The notes: generated from the sequence alone by a model not told the origin. A stretch of DNA of 22,055 bases from CAXYVC01 sp964292295 (GCA_964292295.1 CAXYVC010000036.1:1-22055); one strand, 5' to 3'. Shown: positions 7,427-14,098, counted from the first letter of the stretch. Program-made: numbers and translations.

Positions 7427-7822
7427 CTACCAGACGTGCGCCAGGATCTCGCCGCCCACGTTCTGCTTGCGGGCGTCCTTGCCCGTGAGCAGCCCCTTGG
7501 GCGTGGAGAGGATCGCGATGCCGAGGCCGCCGTTCACGTCGGCGATCTCCTGGGCGCCCGCGTAGACGCGCAGGCCGGGGCGGGAGACGCGACGCAGGCC
7601 GTGGATGACGGACTCGCCGGCCTTCACGTACTTCAGGTTCACCACGATGTAGTTGCGCCCGTCGTGCTCCACGGCCTTGTAGCCGTGAATGTAGCCCTCC
7701 TGCTTGAGGATGGCGGAGAGGCGCTCCTTCATGCTGGAGGCGGGCACCACGACGGCGTCGTGGCCGGCCATGATGCCGTTGCGGATGCGGGTCAGGTAAT
7801 CAGCGATGGGATCGGTGTGCAT
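7427..7822 (-). CDS. rpsH: 30S ribosomal protein S8 (uS8)
   Basis: Primary 16S rRNA-binding protein uS8, 131 residues. It begins MHTDPIADYLTRIRNGIMAG and carries VSRPGLRVYAGAQEI and the RNA-binding motif STPKGLLTGKDARKQNVGGE in the C-terminal half, ending ILAHVW. In E. coli, S8 represses the spc operon by binding mRNA at the start of rplE. Here rplE lies two genes upstream and is preceded by an unusual structured gap, so S8 is the first candidate ligand for it (inference). Start: GAGGAAACC before the ATG. Confidence 0.98.
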   Translation of the reverse strand: MHTDPIADYLTRIRNGIMAGHDAVVVPASSMKERLSAILKQEGYIHGYKAVEHDGRNYIVVNLKYVKAGESVIHGLRRVSRPGLRVYAGAQEIADVNGGLGIAILSTPKGLLTGKDARKQNVGGEILAHVW

Positions 7823-7834
7823 GGTTTCCTCGGA

Positions 7835-8020
7835 TTACCAAGAGGACTTCTGGACGCCGGGAAGCTCGCCCGCAAGCGCATGCTTGCGGAAGCAGAGACG
7901 GCAGAGCTCGAACTTGCGCATGAAGCCGCGGGGACGTCCGCACACCTTGCAACGGTTGCGGTGCCGGATGGCGAACTTGGGCCGCTGCTGGTCCTTGTAG
8001 ATCTTTGCGGTACGGGCCAT
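7835..8020 (-). CDS. rpsN: 30S ribosomal protein S14, type Z (uS14)
   Basis: A 61-residue zinc-binding S14. Cys24, Cys27, Cys40 and Cys43 form two CXXC pairs (CKVC and CRLC). The C-terminal RKHALAGELPGVQKSSW is the standard end of the short form. The long (about 100 residue) zinc-free S14 is not seen in the window. The start is set by AGGAGAT 7 bases upstream; 9 bases separate it from rplE and 12 from rpsH. Confidence 0.98.
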   Translation of the reverse strand: MARTAKIYKDQQRPKFAIRHRNRCKVCGRPRGFMRKFELCRLCFRKHALAGELPGVQKSSW

Positions 8021-8029
8021 GGGGATCTC

Positions 8030-8584
8030 CTACTTCCGGAAGGGCATGCCGAGGTGGGTCAGCAGCGCACGGGCCTCGGCGTCCGTCGGCGCGGTGGTGA
8101 CGAAGGTGATGTTCATGCCCTTCAGCTTGTTGACCTTGGAGTAGTCGATCTCCTGGAAGATCAGCTGGTCCTTGAGGCCCAGGGTGTAGTTGCCGCGGCC
8201 GTCGAAGGACTTCGTGGGCACGCCGCGGAAGTCGCGCACACGCGGCAGGGAGAGGCTCACCAGCCGGTCGAGGAACTCCCACATGCGGCAACCCCGGAGG
8301 GTCACCATGCAGGCGATGGGCATGCCCTCGCGCAGCTTGAACTGGGCCACGCTCTTCTTCGCCTTGCGGACCACAGCCTTCTGGCCGCTGATGGCGGTGA
8401 GCTCGTCCACGGCCTCGTCCAGGATCTTGATGTTCTGGATCGCGTCGCCGACGCCCATGTTGATGACGATCTTCTGGAGGCGCGGCACCTGCATGGCGCT
8501 GGTGTAGCCGAACTCCTCCTTCAGGGTGGGCACCGCCTTCTCGACGTAGCGGGCCTTGATGCGGGGAACCGCAGTGGCACTCAT
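8030..8584 (-). CDS. rplE: 50S ribosomal protein L5 (uL5)
   Basis: 5S rRNA-binding protein uL5, 184 residues. Landmarks: RLQKIVINMGVGDAIQN (about 35-51), ISGQKAVVRKAKKSVAQFKL (about 65-84), the FRGVPTKSFDGRGNYTLGLK run (about 119-138), and the C-terminus ITFVTTAPTDAEARALL. The ATG at 8584 has GGAGG 9 bases upstream, and that Shine-Dalgarno lies in the loop of a small hairpin (8585-8599). Unlike the tightly packed rest of the cluster, it is separated from rplX by 215 bases of structured non-coding sequence. Confidence 0.98.
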   Translation of the reverse strand: MSATAVPRIKARYVEKAVPTLKEEFGYTSAMQVPRLQKIVINMGVGDAIQNIKILDEAVDELTAISGQKAVVRKAKKSVAQFKLREGMPIACMVTLRGCRMWEFLDRLVSLSLPRVRDFRGVPTKSFDGRGNYTLGLKDQLIFQEIDYSKVNKLKGMNITFVTTAPTDAEARALLTHLGMPFRK

Positions 8585-8799
8585 GGAACCTCCAGTTCCG
8601 GGGAGCGACTACGCTCCCAGGGTTAAGGAGAGCGGAAGGGCTTGGGGTCCGGCGTCCGGCCCGTTTCCTCCCACCCTCGTTGTACCAAGGGTCCCGCCGG
8701 CGGGTCCCCGCCGGCGGAAGGGCCATTGTCTCACGGAAGCGCAAGAACGGAAGGGGCAATCTTCCTGCTTGTTGATTGCCGGCCTTCCGGTTCTTCCCG
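8585..8799 (-). promoter_or_regulatory. Structured intergenic region between rplX and rplE (candidate cis-regulatory RNA)
   Basis: These 215 bases without a gene lie inside the spc cluster. Reading with transcription: (1) immediately after the rplX stop comes an imperfect stem, arms 8795-8774 and 8761-8743, with 19 base pairs in three blocks (6, 6 and 7), bulges of one and two bases on one side, and a 12-base loop. (2) A palindrome CCGCCGGCGG is present twice, at 8694-8703 and 8708-8717, able to form a 10-bp stem with a 4-base loop. (3) A 7-bp hairpin at 8601-8618 has a TAGT loop. (4) A 5-bp hairpin at 8585-8599 has the loop TGGAG, which is the rplE Shine-Dalgarno, right before the ATG. A -10-like GACAAT lies at 8725-8730, but I find no convincing -35. 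In E. coli this junction carries the S8 repressor site. A role here in spc autoregulation, or as a terminator plus re-start, is inferred. Confidence 0.55.
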
Positions 8800-9075
8800 C
8801 TATTCGGGGCGCTTGCGGGTGGGCTTCTGGGTCTTGGGGTCGACCAGCATCACGTTGGACGCGTGCAGGGAGGCCTCCTTCGCCACGATGCCGCCGCCCT
8901 CGCCGGTCTGGGGATTGGGCTTCATGGCCTTCTTGACCATGTTGACGCCCTCCACCACCACGCGGTTGGTGGCCGGGATCACGCGGGAAACCTGCCCGCG
9001 CTTGCCCTTGTCCTTGCCGGCGATGACGACGACTTCGTCGCCCTTCTTCAGCTTCATCTTGATCGGCTTGTCCAT
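8800..9075 (-). CDS. rplX: 50S ribosomal protein L24 (uL24)
   Basis: Assembly-initiator protein uL24, 91 residues, with a KOW motif near the N-terminus (KKGDEVVVIAGKDKGKRGQV, about 10-29) and the family stretch ATNRVVVEGVNMVKKAMKP (about 35-53). I chose the ATG at 9075, which shares one base with the rplN stop (TGATG). A GTG one codon upstream is also in frame. GAGGTG lies about 7 bases before the ATG. The end is basic (KTQKPTRKRPE), and the large stem-loop of the rplX-rplE gap starts right after the stop. Confidence 0.97.
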   Translation of the reverse strand: MDKPIKMKLKKGDEVVVIAGKDKGKRGQVSRVIPATNRVVVEGVNMVKKAMKPNPQTGEGGGIVAKEASLHASNVMLVDPKTQKPTRKRPE

Positions 9076-9443
9076 CACAGCACCTCGGGGGCGAGCGAGA
9101 CGATCTTCATATACTTCCGCTCGCGCAGTTCGCGGGCCACGGGGCCGAACACGCGGGTGCCGACCGGCTCGCCGTCCTTCTTGACGATGACGGCCGCATT
9201 CTCGTCGAAGCGGATGTAGGAGCCGTCCTTGCGCCGGTAGGCCTTGCGCTGCCGCACGATCACGGCCTGCACGACGGCCTTCTTCTTCACGGTGCCGCCC
9301 GGGATGGCCTCCTTGACGGAGGCGGTGATCACGTCACCGAGCTGGGCAATCTTGCCCACGCCGCCGCCCAGGGGCAGGATGCAGCAGATTTTCTTCGCGC
9401 CGCTGTTGTCGGCGACGGTCAGCATGGTTCCCATCTGGATCAT
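9075..9443 (-). CDS. rplN: 50S ribosomal protein L14 (uL14)
   Basis: Protein uL14 at the subunit interface, 122 residues, the exact usual length. It starts MIQMGTMLTVADNSGAKKIC; the centre has GDVITASVKEAIPGGTVKKK and RKDGSYIRFDENAAVIV, and the C-terminus is the REKKYMKIVSLAPEVL-type end (here RERKYMKIVSLAPEVL). GAGGTG precedes the ATG, 10 bases after rpsQ. In E. coli this gene opens the spc operon with its own promoter; here the 10-base gap leaves room for none, so it is probably transcribed with the S10 cluster. Confidence 0.98.
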   Translation of the reverse strand: MIQMGTMLTVADNSGAKKICCILPLGGGVGKIAQLGDVITASVKEAIPGGTVKKKAVVQAVIVRQRKAYRRKDGSYIRFDENAAVIVKKDGEPVGTRVFGPVARELRERKYMKIVSLAPEVL

Positions 9444-9453
9444 CGCTGCACCT

Positions 9454-9711
9454 CTACTCCGCAGCCTTCTGGACGATCTCTACGACCATCCAGCGCTTGC
9501 ACTTGGACATGGGGCGGGACTCCACGATGTTGACCACGTCGCCGATCTGGCAGGCGTTGCCCTCATCGTGGGCCATGTATTTCTTGGTCGCCTTCACGGT
9601 CCGCTTGTAGACGGGGTGCTGGAACTTGCGCTCCACCTTCACCACCACCGTCTTGTCGGCCTTGTTGGAGACCACGACGCCACTTCGGATCATCTTGTTA
9701 TCCAGGCTCAT
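9454..9711 (-). CDS. rpsQ: 30S ribosomal protein S17 (uS17)
   Basis: OB-fold 16S rRNA-binding protein uS17, 85 residues. Signature stretches: GVVVSNKADKTVVVKVERKF (about 11-30), HPVYKRTVKATKKYMAHDE, then IGDVVNIVESRPMSKCKRW (about 56-74), which is the strongly conserved end of the family. The start at 9711 has GAGGTA overlapping the rpmC stop. Order rplP-rpmC-rpsQ-rplN is standard. Confidence 0.97.
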   Translation of the reverse strand: MSLDNKMIRSGVVVSNKADKTVVVKVERKFQHPVYKRTVKATKKYMAHDEGNACQIGDVVNIVESRPMSKCKRWMVVEIVQKAAE

Positions 9712-9719
9712 CGTCTACC

Positions 9720-9923
9720 TCACTGGGCCAGCTTCATGCGGAGAGCGGTCTTCACGCGAGCCAGCTCGCGACGCGTCTTGCGGATCTCGGCGGTGTTCTC
9801 CACCTGGCCGACGGCGTGCTGGAAGCGGAGGGTGAAGCGCTTGGCGGCCAGGTCGGCCTCCAGCTGCGCCAGCTCCTCAATGCTCTTGTTGGCGAGCTCG
9901 TTGAACGGATTCTGCTTGCTCAT
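9720..9923 (-). CDS. rpmC: 50S ribosomal protein L29 (uL29)
   Basis: Two-helix protein uL29 at the exit of the peptide tunnel, 67 residues. It shows NELANKSIEELAQLEADLAA and LRFQHAVGQVENTAEIRKTR, the latter being the family motif (usually LRFQxATGQLENxxxIR). I chose the ATG at 9923 (MSKQNPF); an upstream in-frame GTG at 9932 lies only 2-3 bases from the GGAGGA ribosome-binding site, which is too close to be used. Five bases separate it from the rplP stop. Confidence 0.96.
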   Translation of the reverse strand: MSKQNPFNELANKSIEELAQLEADLAAKRFTLRFQHAVGQVENTAEIRKTRRELARVKTALRMKLAQ

Positions 9924-9928
9924 GGCTC

Positions 9929-10348
9929 TCACTCCTCCGGCGGCGTGCGAGAGACGAACTCGGAGTTGACCGAGAGCTTCATCTGGGCCAGGCGAAGGGC
10001 TTCACGGGCGAGTTCCTCGCTCACGCCCTCCATCTCGAAGAGGATCTTGCCGGGCCGGACCACGGCCACCCAGCCGTCGGGAGCGCCCTTGCCGGAACCC
10101 ATGCGGGTCTCGGCGGGCTTCGAGGTGATGGGCTTGTCGGGGAAGATCCGGATCCAGATCCGGCCGCCGCGCTTGATGTGGCGGGTCATGGCGATACGGG
10201 CCGCCTCGATCTGGCGGTTGGTCACCCAGGCATGCTCGGTGGCCTTGATCCCGAAATCGCCGAAGGACAGTTCGGTGCCGCGCGTGGCAACGCCACGGGT
10301 GCGACCCTTCTGCTGCTTGCGATACTTGACCTTGTTCGGCTGCAACAT
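9929..10348 (-). CDS. rplP: 50S ribosomal protein L16 (uL16)
   Basis: Protein uL16, 139 residues, near the A-site tRNA elbow and needed for late assembly. It starts MLQPNKVKYRKQQKGRTRGV and has ELSFGDFGIKATEHAWVTNR (about 26-45), GGRIWIRIFPDKPITSKPAE (about 61-80) and RMGSGKGAPDGWVAVVRPGK (about 82-101), all family hallmarks. GAGGTAT precedes the ATG, 9 bases after rpsC. Confidence 0.98.
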   Translation of the reverse strand: MLQPNKVKYRKQQKGRTRGVATRGTELSFGDFGIKATEHAWVTNRQIEAARIAMTRHIKRGGRIWIRIFPDKPITSKPAETRMGSGKGAPDGWVAVVRPGKILFEMEGVSEELAREALRLAQMKLSVNSEFVSRTPPEE

Positions 10349-10357
10349 GGGAATACC

Positions 10358-11005
10358 TCAGCGCTTCACGGTTTCAGGGGCCGCATCGCCCAGGTTCACC
10401 CACACCTTCACGCCGATGATGCCGTAGGTGGTGCGGGCTTCGGCGAAGCCGTATTCCACGTTGGCGCGGATGGTCTGGAGGGGCATCTGGCCGGACAGGT
10501 AGTCCTCGGTGCGGGCGATCTCGGCGCCGTTCAGGCGGCCGCTGACCTTGATCTTGAAGCCCTTGGCGCCGAAGCGCATGGCGGCCTCCTCGGCCTTGCG
10601 CATGGCGCGGCGGAAGGCGATGCGGCGCTCGAGCTGCTGGGCGACGCCCTCGGCCACGAGCTGGGCATCGATCTCGGGCTTCTTGATCTCCTGGATGTCG
10701 ACACTCACGGGGCGCTTCAGCTTGGCCTGGAGGTCCTCGCGCAGCTTGTCGATCTCGGAGCCCTTGCGGCCGATGACGATGCCGGGACGGGCGGTGAAGA
10801 TGCGGACCGTGACCTTGTCCGCGGCGCGCTCGATGTCGATCTTGGAGACCATCGCGTTGAGGCCGTGGAGCTGGGCCTTCAGGCTCTTGCGGAGCTTGAG
10901 GTCCTCGTGGAGCAGGGTCGCGTATTCACGCTTGCTGAACCACTTGCTGTGCCAGTTCTTGGTGTGGACGACGCGGAAGCCGTAGGGGTGGCACTTCTGG
11001 CCCAT
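10358..11005 (-). CDS. rpsC: 30S ribosomal protein S3 (uS3)
   Basis: Protein uS3 lining the mRNA entry channel, 215 residues (E. coli 233, with a longer tail). It begins MGQKCHPYGFRVVHTKNWHS. The KH domain has the GXXG loop as GRKG at 79-82 in RPGIVIGRKGSEID. The C-terminal domain has GAKGFKIKVSGRLNGAEIAR and ends VGVKVWVNLGD-like (IGVKVWVNLGDAAPETVKR). The frame is open far upstream, but the ATG at 11005 is preceded by GGAGGAGTAACC and gives the family N-terminus. It follows the rplV stop by 2 bases. Confidence 0.98.
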   Translation of the reverse strand: MGQKCHPYGFRVVHTKNWHSKWFSKREYATLLHEDLKLRKSLKAQLHGLNAMVSKIDIERAADKVTVRIFTARPGIVIGRKGSEIDKLREDLQAKLKRPVSVDIQEIKKPEIDAQLVAEGVAQQLERRIAFRRAMRKAEEAAMRFGAKGFKIKVSGRLNGAEIARTEDYLSGQMPLQTIRANVEYGFAEARTTYGIIGVKVWVNLGDAAPETVKR

Positions 11006-11007
11006 GG

Positions 11008-11355
11008 TTACTCCTCCCGACCCAGCTGCAGGGTGATGTGGCAGGTGCGCTTCTGGACGCGGTAGGCGCGGCCCATGGGCGCAGGGCGGACACGCTTCAT
11101 CCGGAAGCCCTCGTCGACGAAGGCCGTCTTCACGTAGAGCTCGTCGGGATTCACGGAGGGGTCCTTGTCCACCGCGTTGGCCACGGCGGAGTCGAGCAGC
11201 TTCTTGATGGGAGCGGCGGCGTACTTCTTGGTGCTGGAGAGCACCCACTGGGCCTCGCCGACCTTCTTGCCGCGGATCAGGTCCACGACAAGACGGGCCT
11301 TCTGGGCCGAGCCACGGAGGTGGCGGATGGTGGCGCTGGAAACGATCTCAGCCAT
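11008..11355 (-). CDS. rplV: 50S ribosomal protein L22 (uL22)
   Basis: Protein uL22, 115 residues, whose long beta-hairpin lines the peptide exit tunnel at the constriction. It starts MAEIVSSATIRHLRGSAQKA and has ARLVVDLIRGKKVGEAQWVL (about 21-40). The hairpin RVRPAPMGRAYRVQKRTCHI (about 88-107) is present without insertion or deletion visible to me. The ATG comes one base after the rpsS stop, with AAGGGGAAG inside the end of rpsS. Confidence 0.98.
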   Translation of the reverse strand: MAEIVSSATIRHLRGSAQKARLVVDLIRGKKVGEAQWVLSSTKKYAAAPIKKLLDSAVANAVDKDPSVNPDELYVKTAFVDEGFRMKRVRPAPMGRAYRVQKRTCHITLQLGREE

Positions 11356-11356
11356 G

Positions 11357-11641
11357 TTACTTCCCCTTCGCCTTGGCGTCGGACTTGCCGGCGTGGCCCT
11401 TGAACAGACGGGTCGCGGCGAACTCGCCGAGCTTGTGGCCCACCATGTTGTCGGTGATGTAGACGGGGATGAACTTGTTGCCGTTGTGCACGGCGATGGT
11501 GAGCCCGATCATCTGCGGGAGCACGGTGGAGCGGCGGGACCACGTCTTGATCACGCGCTTGTCCATCGCGGCCTGGGCGACCTCGACCTTCTTCTGGAGG
11601 TGGGCATCGCAGAACGGGCCCTTCTTGAGGGAACGAGCCAT
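11357..11641 (-). CDS. rpsS: 30S ribosomal protein S19 (uS19)
   Basis: Head protein uS19, 94 residues. The N-terminus MARSLKKGPFCDAHLQKKVE is the family signature, followed by KTWSRRSTVLPQMIGLTIAV (about 31-50) and the GHKLGEFAATRLFKGHAGK stretch that faces S13. The open frame extends about 30 codons upstream, but that part overlaps the end of rplB in another frame. ATG 11641 has AGGAGAG 7 bases upstream and gives the normal length. Confidence 0.98.
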   Translation of the reverse strand: MARSLKKGPFCDAHLQKKVEVAQAAMDKRVIKTWSRRSTVLPQMIGLTIAVHNGNKFIPVYITDNMVGHKLGEFAATRLFKGHAGKSDAKAKGK

Positions 11642-11652
11642 GATTAACTCTC

Positions 11653-12474
11653 CTAGTTGATCCGCTTGACGATGAACTTGGTGGTCCGCTTGTTGCTCCG
11701 CGTCTTGTAGCCGCGGGTGGGCTGGCCCCAAGGCGTCACCGGGTGGCGGCCGCCGGAGGTGCGACCCTCACCACCACCGTGGGGATGATCCACGGGGTTC
11801 ATCACGACGCCGCGGACCGTCGGGCGGATGCCCATCCAGACCTTGCGGCCCGCCTTGCCCAGGGACACGTTCTCGTGCATCAGGTTGCCCACCTTTCCGA
11901 TGGTGGCCATGCAGTCGAGATGGATCTTGCGGATCTCGCCGGAGGGCATGCGGAGCTGGGCGTAGTCGCCGTCCTTCGCGATCAGCTGGGCGAAGGTGCC
12001 GGCGGCGCGGGCGATCTGGCCGCCCTTGCCGGGCTTCAGCTCGATGTTGTGGAGCTCCGTGCCGAGCGGAATGTTCCGCAGGGGCAGGGAGTTGCCGACC
12101 AGGATGTCGGCGGCCTTGCCGGCCACCACGGTACGACCCACCTCCAGGCCGTCGGGGGCCAGGATGTAGCGCTTCTCGCCGTCCGCGTAGACCAGGAGGG
12201 CGATGCGGGCCGAACGGTTGGGGTCGTACTCGATGGTGGCGACCTTGGCCGGGATGTCGACCTTGTTGCGCTTGAAATCGATAACGCGGTACTTCCGCTT
12301 GTGGCCGCCGCCCATGTGGCGGCAGGTGACGCGGCCGTTGTTGTTGCGGCCGCCGGTCTGGCTGAGCGTCTTAACGAGCGAACGCTCGGGCCTGTCGGAG
12401 GTGATCTCCTCGAAGGAGGCCTTCGACATGCCACGCTGGCCGGGCGTCGTGGGCTTGAGCAGCTTGATGCTCAT
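11653..12474 (-). CDS. rplB: 50S ribosomal protein L2 (uL2)
   Basis: Protein uL2, 273 residues (usual 270-280), needed for subunit joining and peptidyl transfer. It starts MSIKLLKPTTPGQRGMSKAS; the N-terminal half has GRNNNGRVTCRHMGGGHKRK (about 43-62) and YRVIDFKRNKVDIPAKVATI (about 63-82). The C-terminal half has VMNPVDHPHGGGEGRTSGGR, which contains the conserved histidine (E. coli His229), and ends KTRSNKRTTKFIVKRIN. AGAGGAAC precedes the ATG. A 76-base gap with an inverted repeat separates it from rplW, one of the larger gaps in the cluster. Confidence 0.98.
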   Translation of the reverse strand: MSIKLLKPTTPGQRGMSKASFEEITSDRPERSLVKTLSQTGGRNNNGRVTCRHMGGGHKRKYRVIDFKRNKVDIPAKVATIEYDPNRSARIALLVYADGEKRYILAPDGLEVGRTVVAGKAADILVGNSLPLRNIPLGTELHNIELKPGKGGQIARAAGTFAQLIAKDGDYAQLRMPSGEIRKIHLDCMATIGKVGNLMHENVSLGKAGRKVWMGIRPTVRGVVMNPVDHPHGGGEGRTSGGRHPVTPWGQPTRGYKTRSNKRTTKFIVKRIN

Positions 12475-12500
12475 CGGGTTCCTCTTGCCTCAAAGGTTGT

Positions 12501-12532
12501 GCGGGCGATAGTGGCAAGCCTTGTCCGCCCGC
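12501..12532 (-). repeat. Inverted repeat in the rplW-rplB gap
   Basis: The 76 bases between rplW and rplB (12475-12550) hold a 7-bp perfect inverted repeat, GCGGGCG at 12501-12507 and its complement at 12526-12532, with an 18-base interior. It could form an RNA hairpin ahead of the rplB ribosome-binding site. No T-run follows, so it does not look like a terminator. I see no promoter. Function unknown. Confidence 0.4.
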
Positions 12533-12550
12533 GGGGTTACTGATGCGGTC

Positions 12551-12829
12551 CTACTCGTTCACAGGAGCCTGGCCCTCGGCCAGCTCCACGTAGGCCTTCT
12601 TCACGGCGGAGGTCGTGCCGATCCAGCGGCCCAGGCGCTTGGCCTTGGCCGGGGTCTTCACGGTCCGGATGGACTTCACCTTCGCCTGCAGCAGGAGCTC
12701 GGCGGCTTCCCGGATCTGGTGCTTGTTGGCCCAGGGGGCGACCTCGAAAACCTGGATGTTGCTCTCACGCAGGATCTGGCCCTTCTCGGTGAGCAGGGGC
12801 TTGCGGATCACTTCGAAGATCTTGGTCAT
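12551..12829 (-). CDS. rplW: 50S ribosomal protein L23 (uL23)
   Basis: Protein uL23, 92 residues, the docking site at the tunnel exit for trigger factor and SRP. It starts MTKIFEVIRKPLLTEKGQIL, and the FEVAPWANKHQIREAAELLL stretch (about 28-47) is the family core, followed by VKSIRTVKTPAKAKRLGR. The ATG overlaps the rplD stop as ATGA, so translation is probably coupled to rplD. Confidence 0.97.
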   Translation of the reverse strand: MTKIFEVIRKPLLTEKGQILRESNIQVFEVAPWANKHQIREAAELLLQAKVKSIRTVKTPAKAKRLGRWIGTTSAVKKAYVELAEGQAPVNE

Positions 12830-13461
12830 GGCTTCACCACTTCCTGCAGGGCCAGGATGGCGTCCTTGGAGAAGACGACCTGGTCATACTTCAGAAGGTC
12901 ATAGACGTTCACGCCGAGGCTCTCGGTGGCCAGCAGCTTGGGGTTGTTGCCGGCGGCCATCTGGGCCTTCTCGGAGGCCTCGGTGCCCACGAGCAGCGCG
13001 CTGCCGGCGACGCCGAGCTGCGCCATGACCGCGGCCAGGGCCTTGGTCTTGTGGGTGGCCACGTCCCAGCTCTCCACCACCATCACCTTGCCCTCGGCCA
13101 TCTTCACGGACAGGGCATTGCGGAGGGCGGCGCGACGGGCCTTCCGGGGGAAGGCGTAGTCGTAGGAGCGGGGGTTCGGGCCGTGCACGGTGGCGCCGTG
13201 GTGCCAAAGGGGGCTGCGGCTGGAGCCGATGCGCGCGCGGCCGGTGCCCTTCTGGCGCCAAAGCTTCTTGCCGGAGCCGCTGACCTCGGACTTGTCCTTG
13301 GTCTTGGCGGTGCCCTGGCGGCGCTTGGCGAGGAAGTGGCGGACCGCCTCCCAGATCAGGTGCTGGTTGATGTCCTCGAGCTTGAAGACCTCGGGGAACA
13401 GCTCGACCGATCCGACCTGCTTGTTCTCGAAATTCACAACGGGGTGCTGGAAGGTCGCCAT
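12826..13461 (-). CDS. rplD: 50S ribosomal protein L4 (uL4)
   Basis: Protein uL4, 211 residues. The loop that reaches the exit tunnel is GSGKKLWRQKGTGRARIGSS followed by RSPLWHHGATVHGPNPRSYD (about 66-105). The end is YDLLKYDQVVFSKDAILALQ, typical of bacterial L4. In E. coli, L4 also represses the S10 operon by binding its leader. A structured leader does precede rpsJ here, but whether L4 acts on it cannot be told from sequence. GGAGG precedes the ATG, one base after rplC. Confidence 0.97.
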   Translation of the reverse strand: MATFQHPVVNFENKQVGSVELFPEVFKLEDINQHLIWEAVRHFLAKRRQGTAKTKDKSEVSGSGKKLWRQKGTGRARIGSSRSPLWHHGATVHGPNPRSYDYAFPRKARRAALRNALSVKMAEGKVMVVESWDVATHKTKALAAVMAQLGVAGSALLVGTEASEKAQMAAGNNPKLLATESLGVNVYDLLKYDQVVFSKDAILALQEVVKP

Positions 13462-13462
13462 C

Positions 13463-14086
13463 CTACGCCTCCTGCTTGATCACGACGTAGCTGCCCTTGG
13501 CGCCGGGAACGGCACCCTTGATGAGCAGCAGGTTGTTCTCGGCGTCCACGCGGGCGATCTCCAGATTGCGCACCGTGACCTGCTCGGCGCCCATGTGGCC
13601 GCCCATGCGCATGCCCGGCCACACGCGGCTAGGGTAGGAACTGCCGCCGATGGAGCCGGGGGCGCGATGGAACATGGAGCCGTGGGTCGCGCGGCCGCCA
13701 GCGAAGTGGTGTCGCTTCATGACGCCCGCAAAGCCCTTGCCCTTGCTGATGCCGGTCACGTGGACCTTGGCCTTCTCCTCGAACTGGGAGACAAGGATGC
13801 TGTCGCCTTCCTTCAAGCCGTCGCCGGCCTCGACCTTGAACTCGCGCAGCACGCGCAGGGGAGCAACCCCGTGCTTCTCACAATGGCCCTTCTCGGCCTT
13901 GCTGGCGCGCTTGCCACCCTGGGGATCCACGTAGCCAACCTGCACGGCCTCGTAGCCCTCGCCCGCGGCGGTCTTGCGCTGCACGACCACGCAGGGGCCG
14001 GCCTGGATCACAGTCACGGGCACGACCTGGCCCTTCTCGTTGAAGATCTGGGTCATCCCCAGCTTCTTTCCGATGATTCCCTTCAT
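13463..14086 (-). CDS. rplC: 50S ribosomal protein L3 (uL3)
   Basis: Protein uL3, 207 residues, with an extension reaching the peptidyl-transferase centre. It starts MKGIIGKKLGMTQIFNEKGQ. The extension region has KGKGFAGVMKRHHFAGGRAT (about 116-135), then HGSMFHRAPGSIGGSSYPSR and RMGGHMGAEQVTVRNLEIAR. The glutamine methylated by PrmB in E. coli (in SIGQNQTPG) is not present (SIGGSSYPS), as in many bacteria outside the gammaproteobacteria. AAAGGGG precedes the ATG, overlapping the rpsJ end region. Confidence 0.98.
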   Translation of the reverse strand: MKGIIGKKLGMTQIFNEKGQVVPVTVIQAGPCVVVQRKTAAGEGYEAVQVGYVDPQGGKRASKAEKGHCEKHGVAPLRVLREFKVEAGDGLKEGDSILVSQFEEKAKVHVTGISKGKGFAGVMKRHHFAGGRATHGSMFHRAPGSIGGSSYPSRVWPGMRMGGHMGAEQVTVRNLEIARVDAENNLLLIKGAVPGAKGSYVVIKQEA

Positions 14087-14098
14087 GTCTGGGCCCCT

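Noticed and set aside
6728..8626. 632-codon plus-strand open frame opposite rplF, rpsH, rpsN and rplE
   Set aside because: Antisense shadow of conserved ribosomal genes with no recognisable domain or ribosome-binding site.
8725..8752. Possible promoter TTCCGT-16-GACAAT in the rplX-rplE gap
   Set aside because: The -10 is fair, but the -35 matches only two consensus bases; I do not list it as a promoter.
11006..11248. Upstream extension of rpsC inside rplV
   Set aside because: Out-of-frame reading of rplV; MGQKCHPYG at 11005 is the S3 start.
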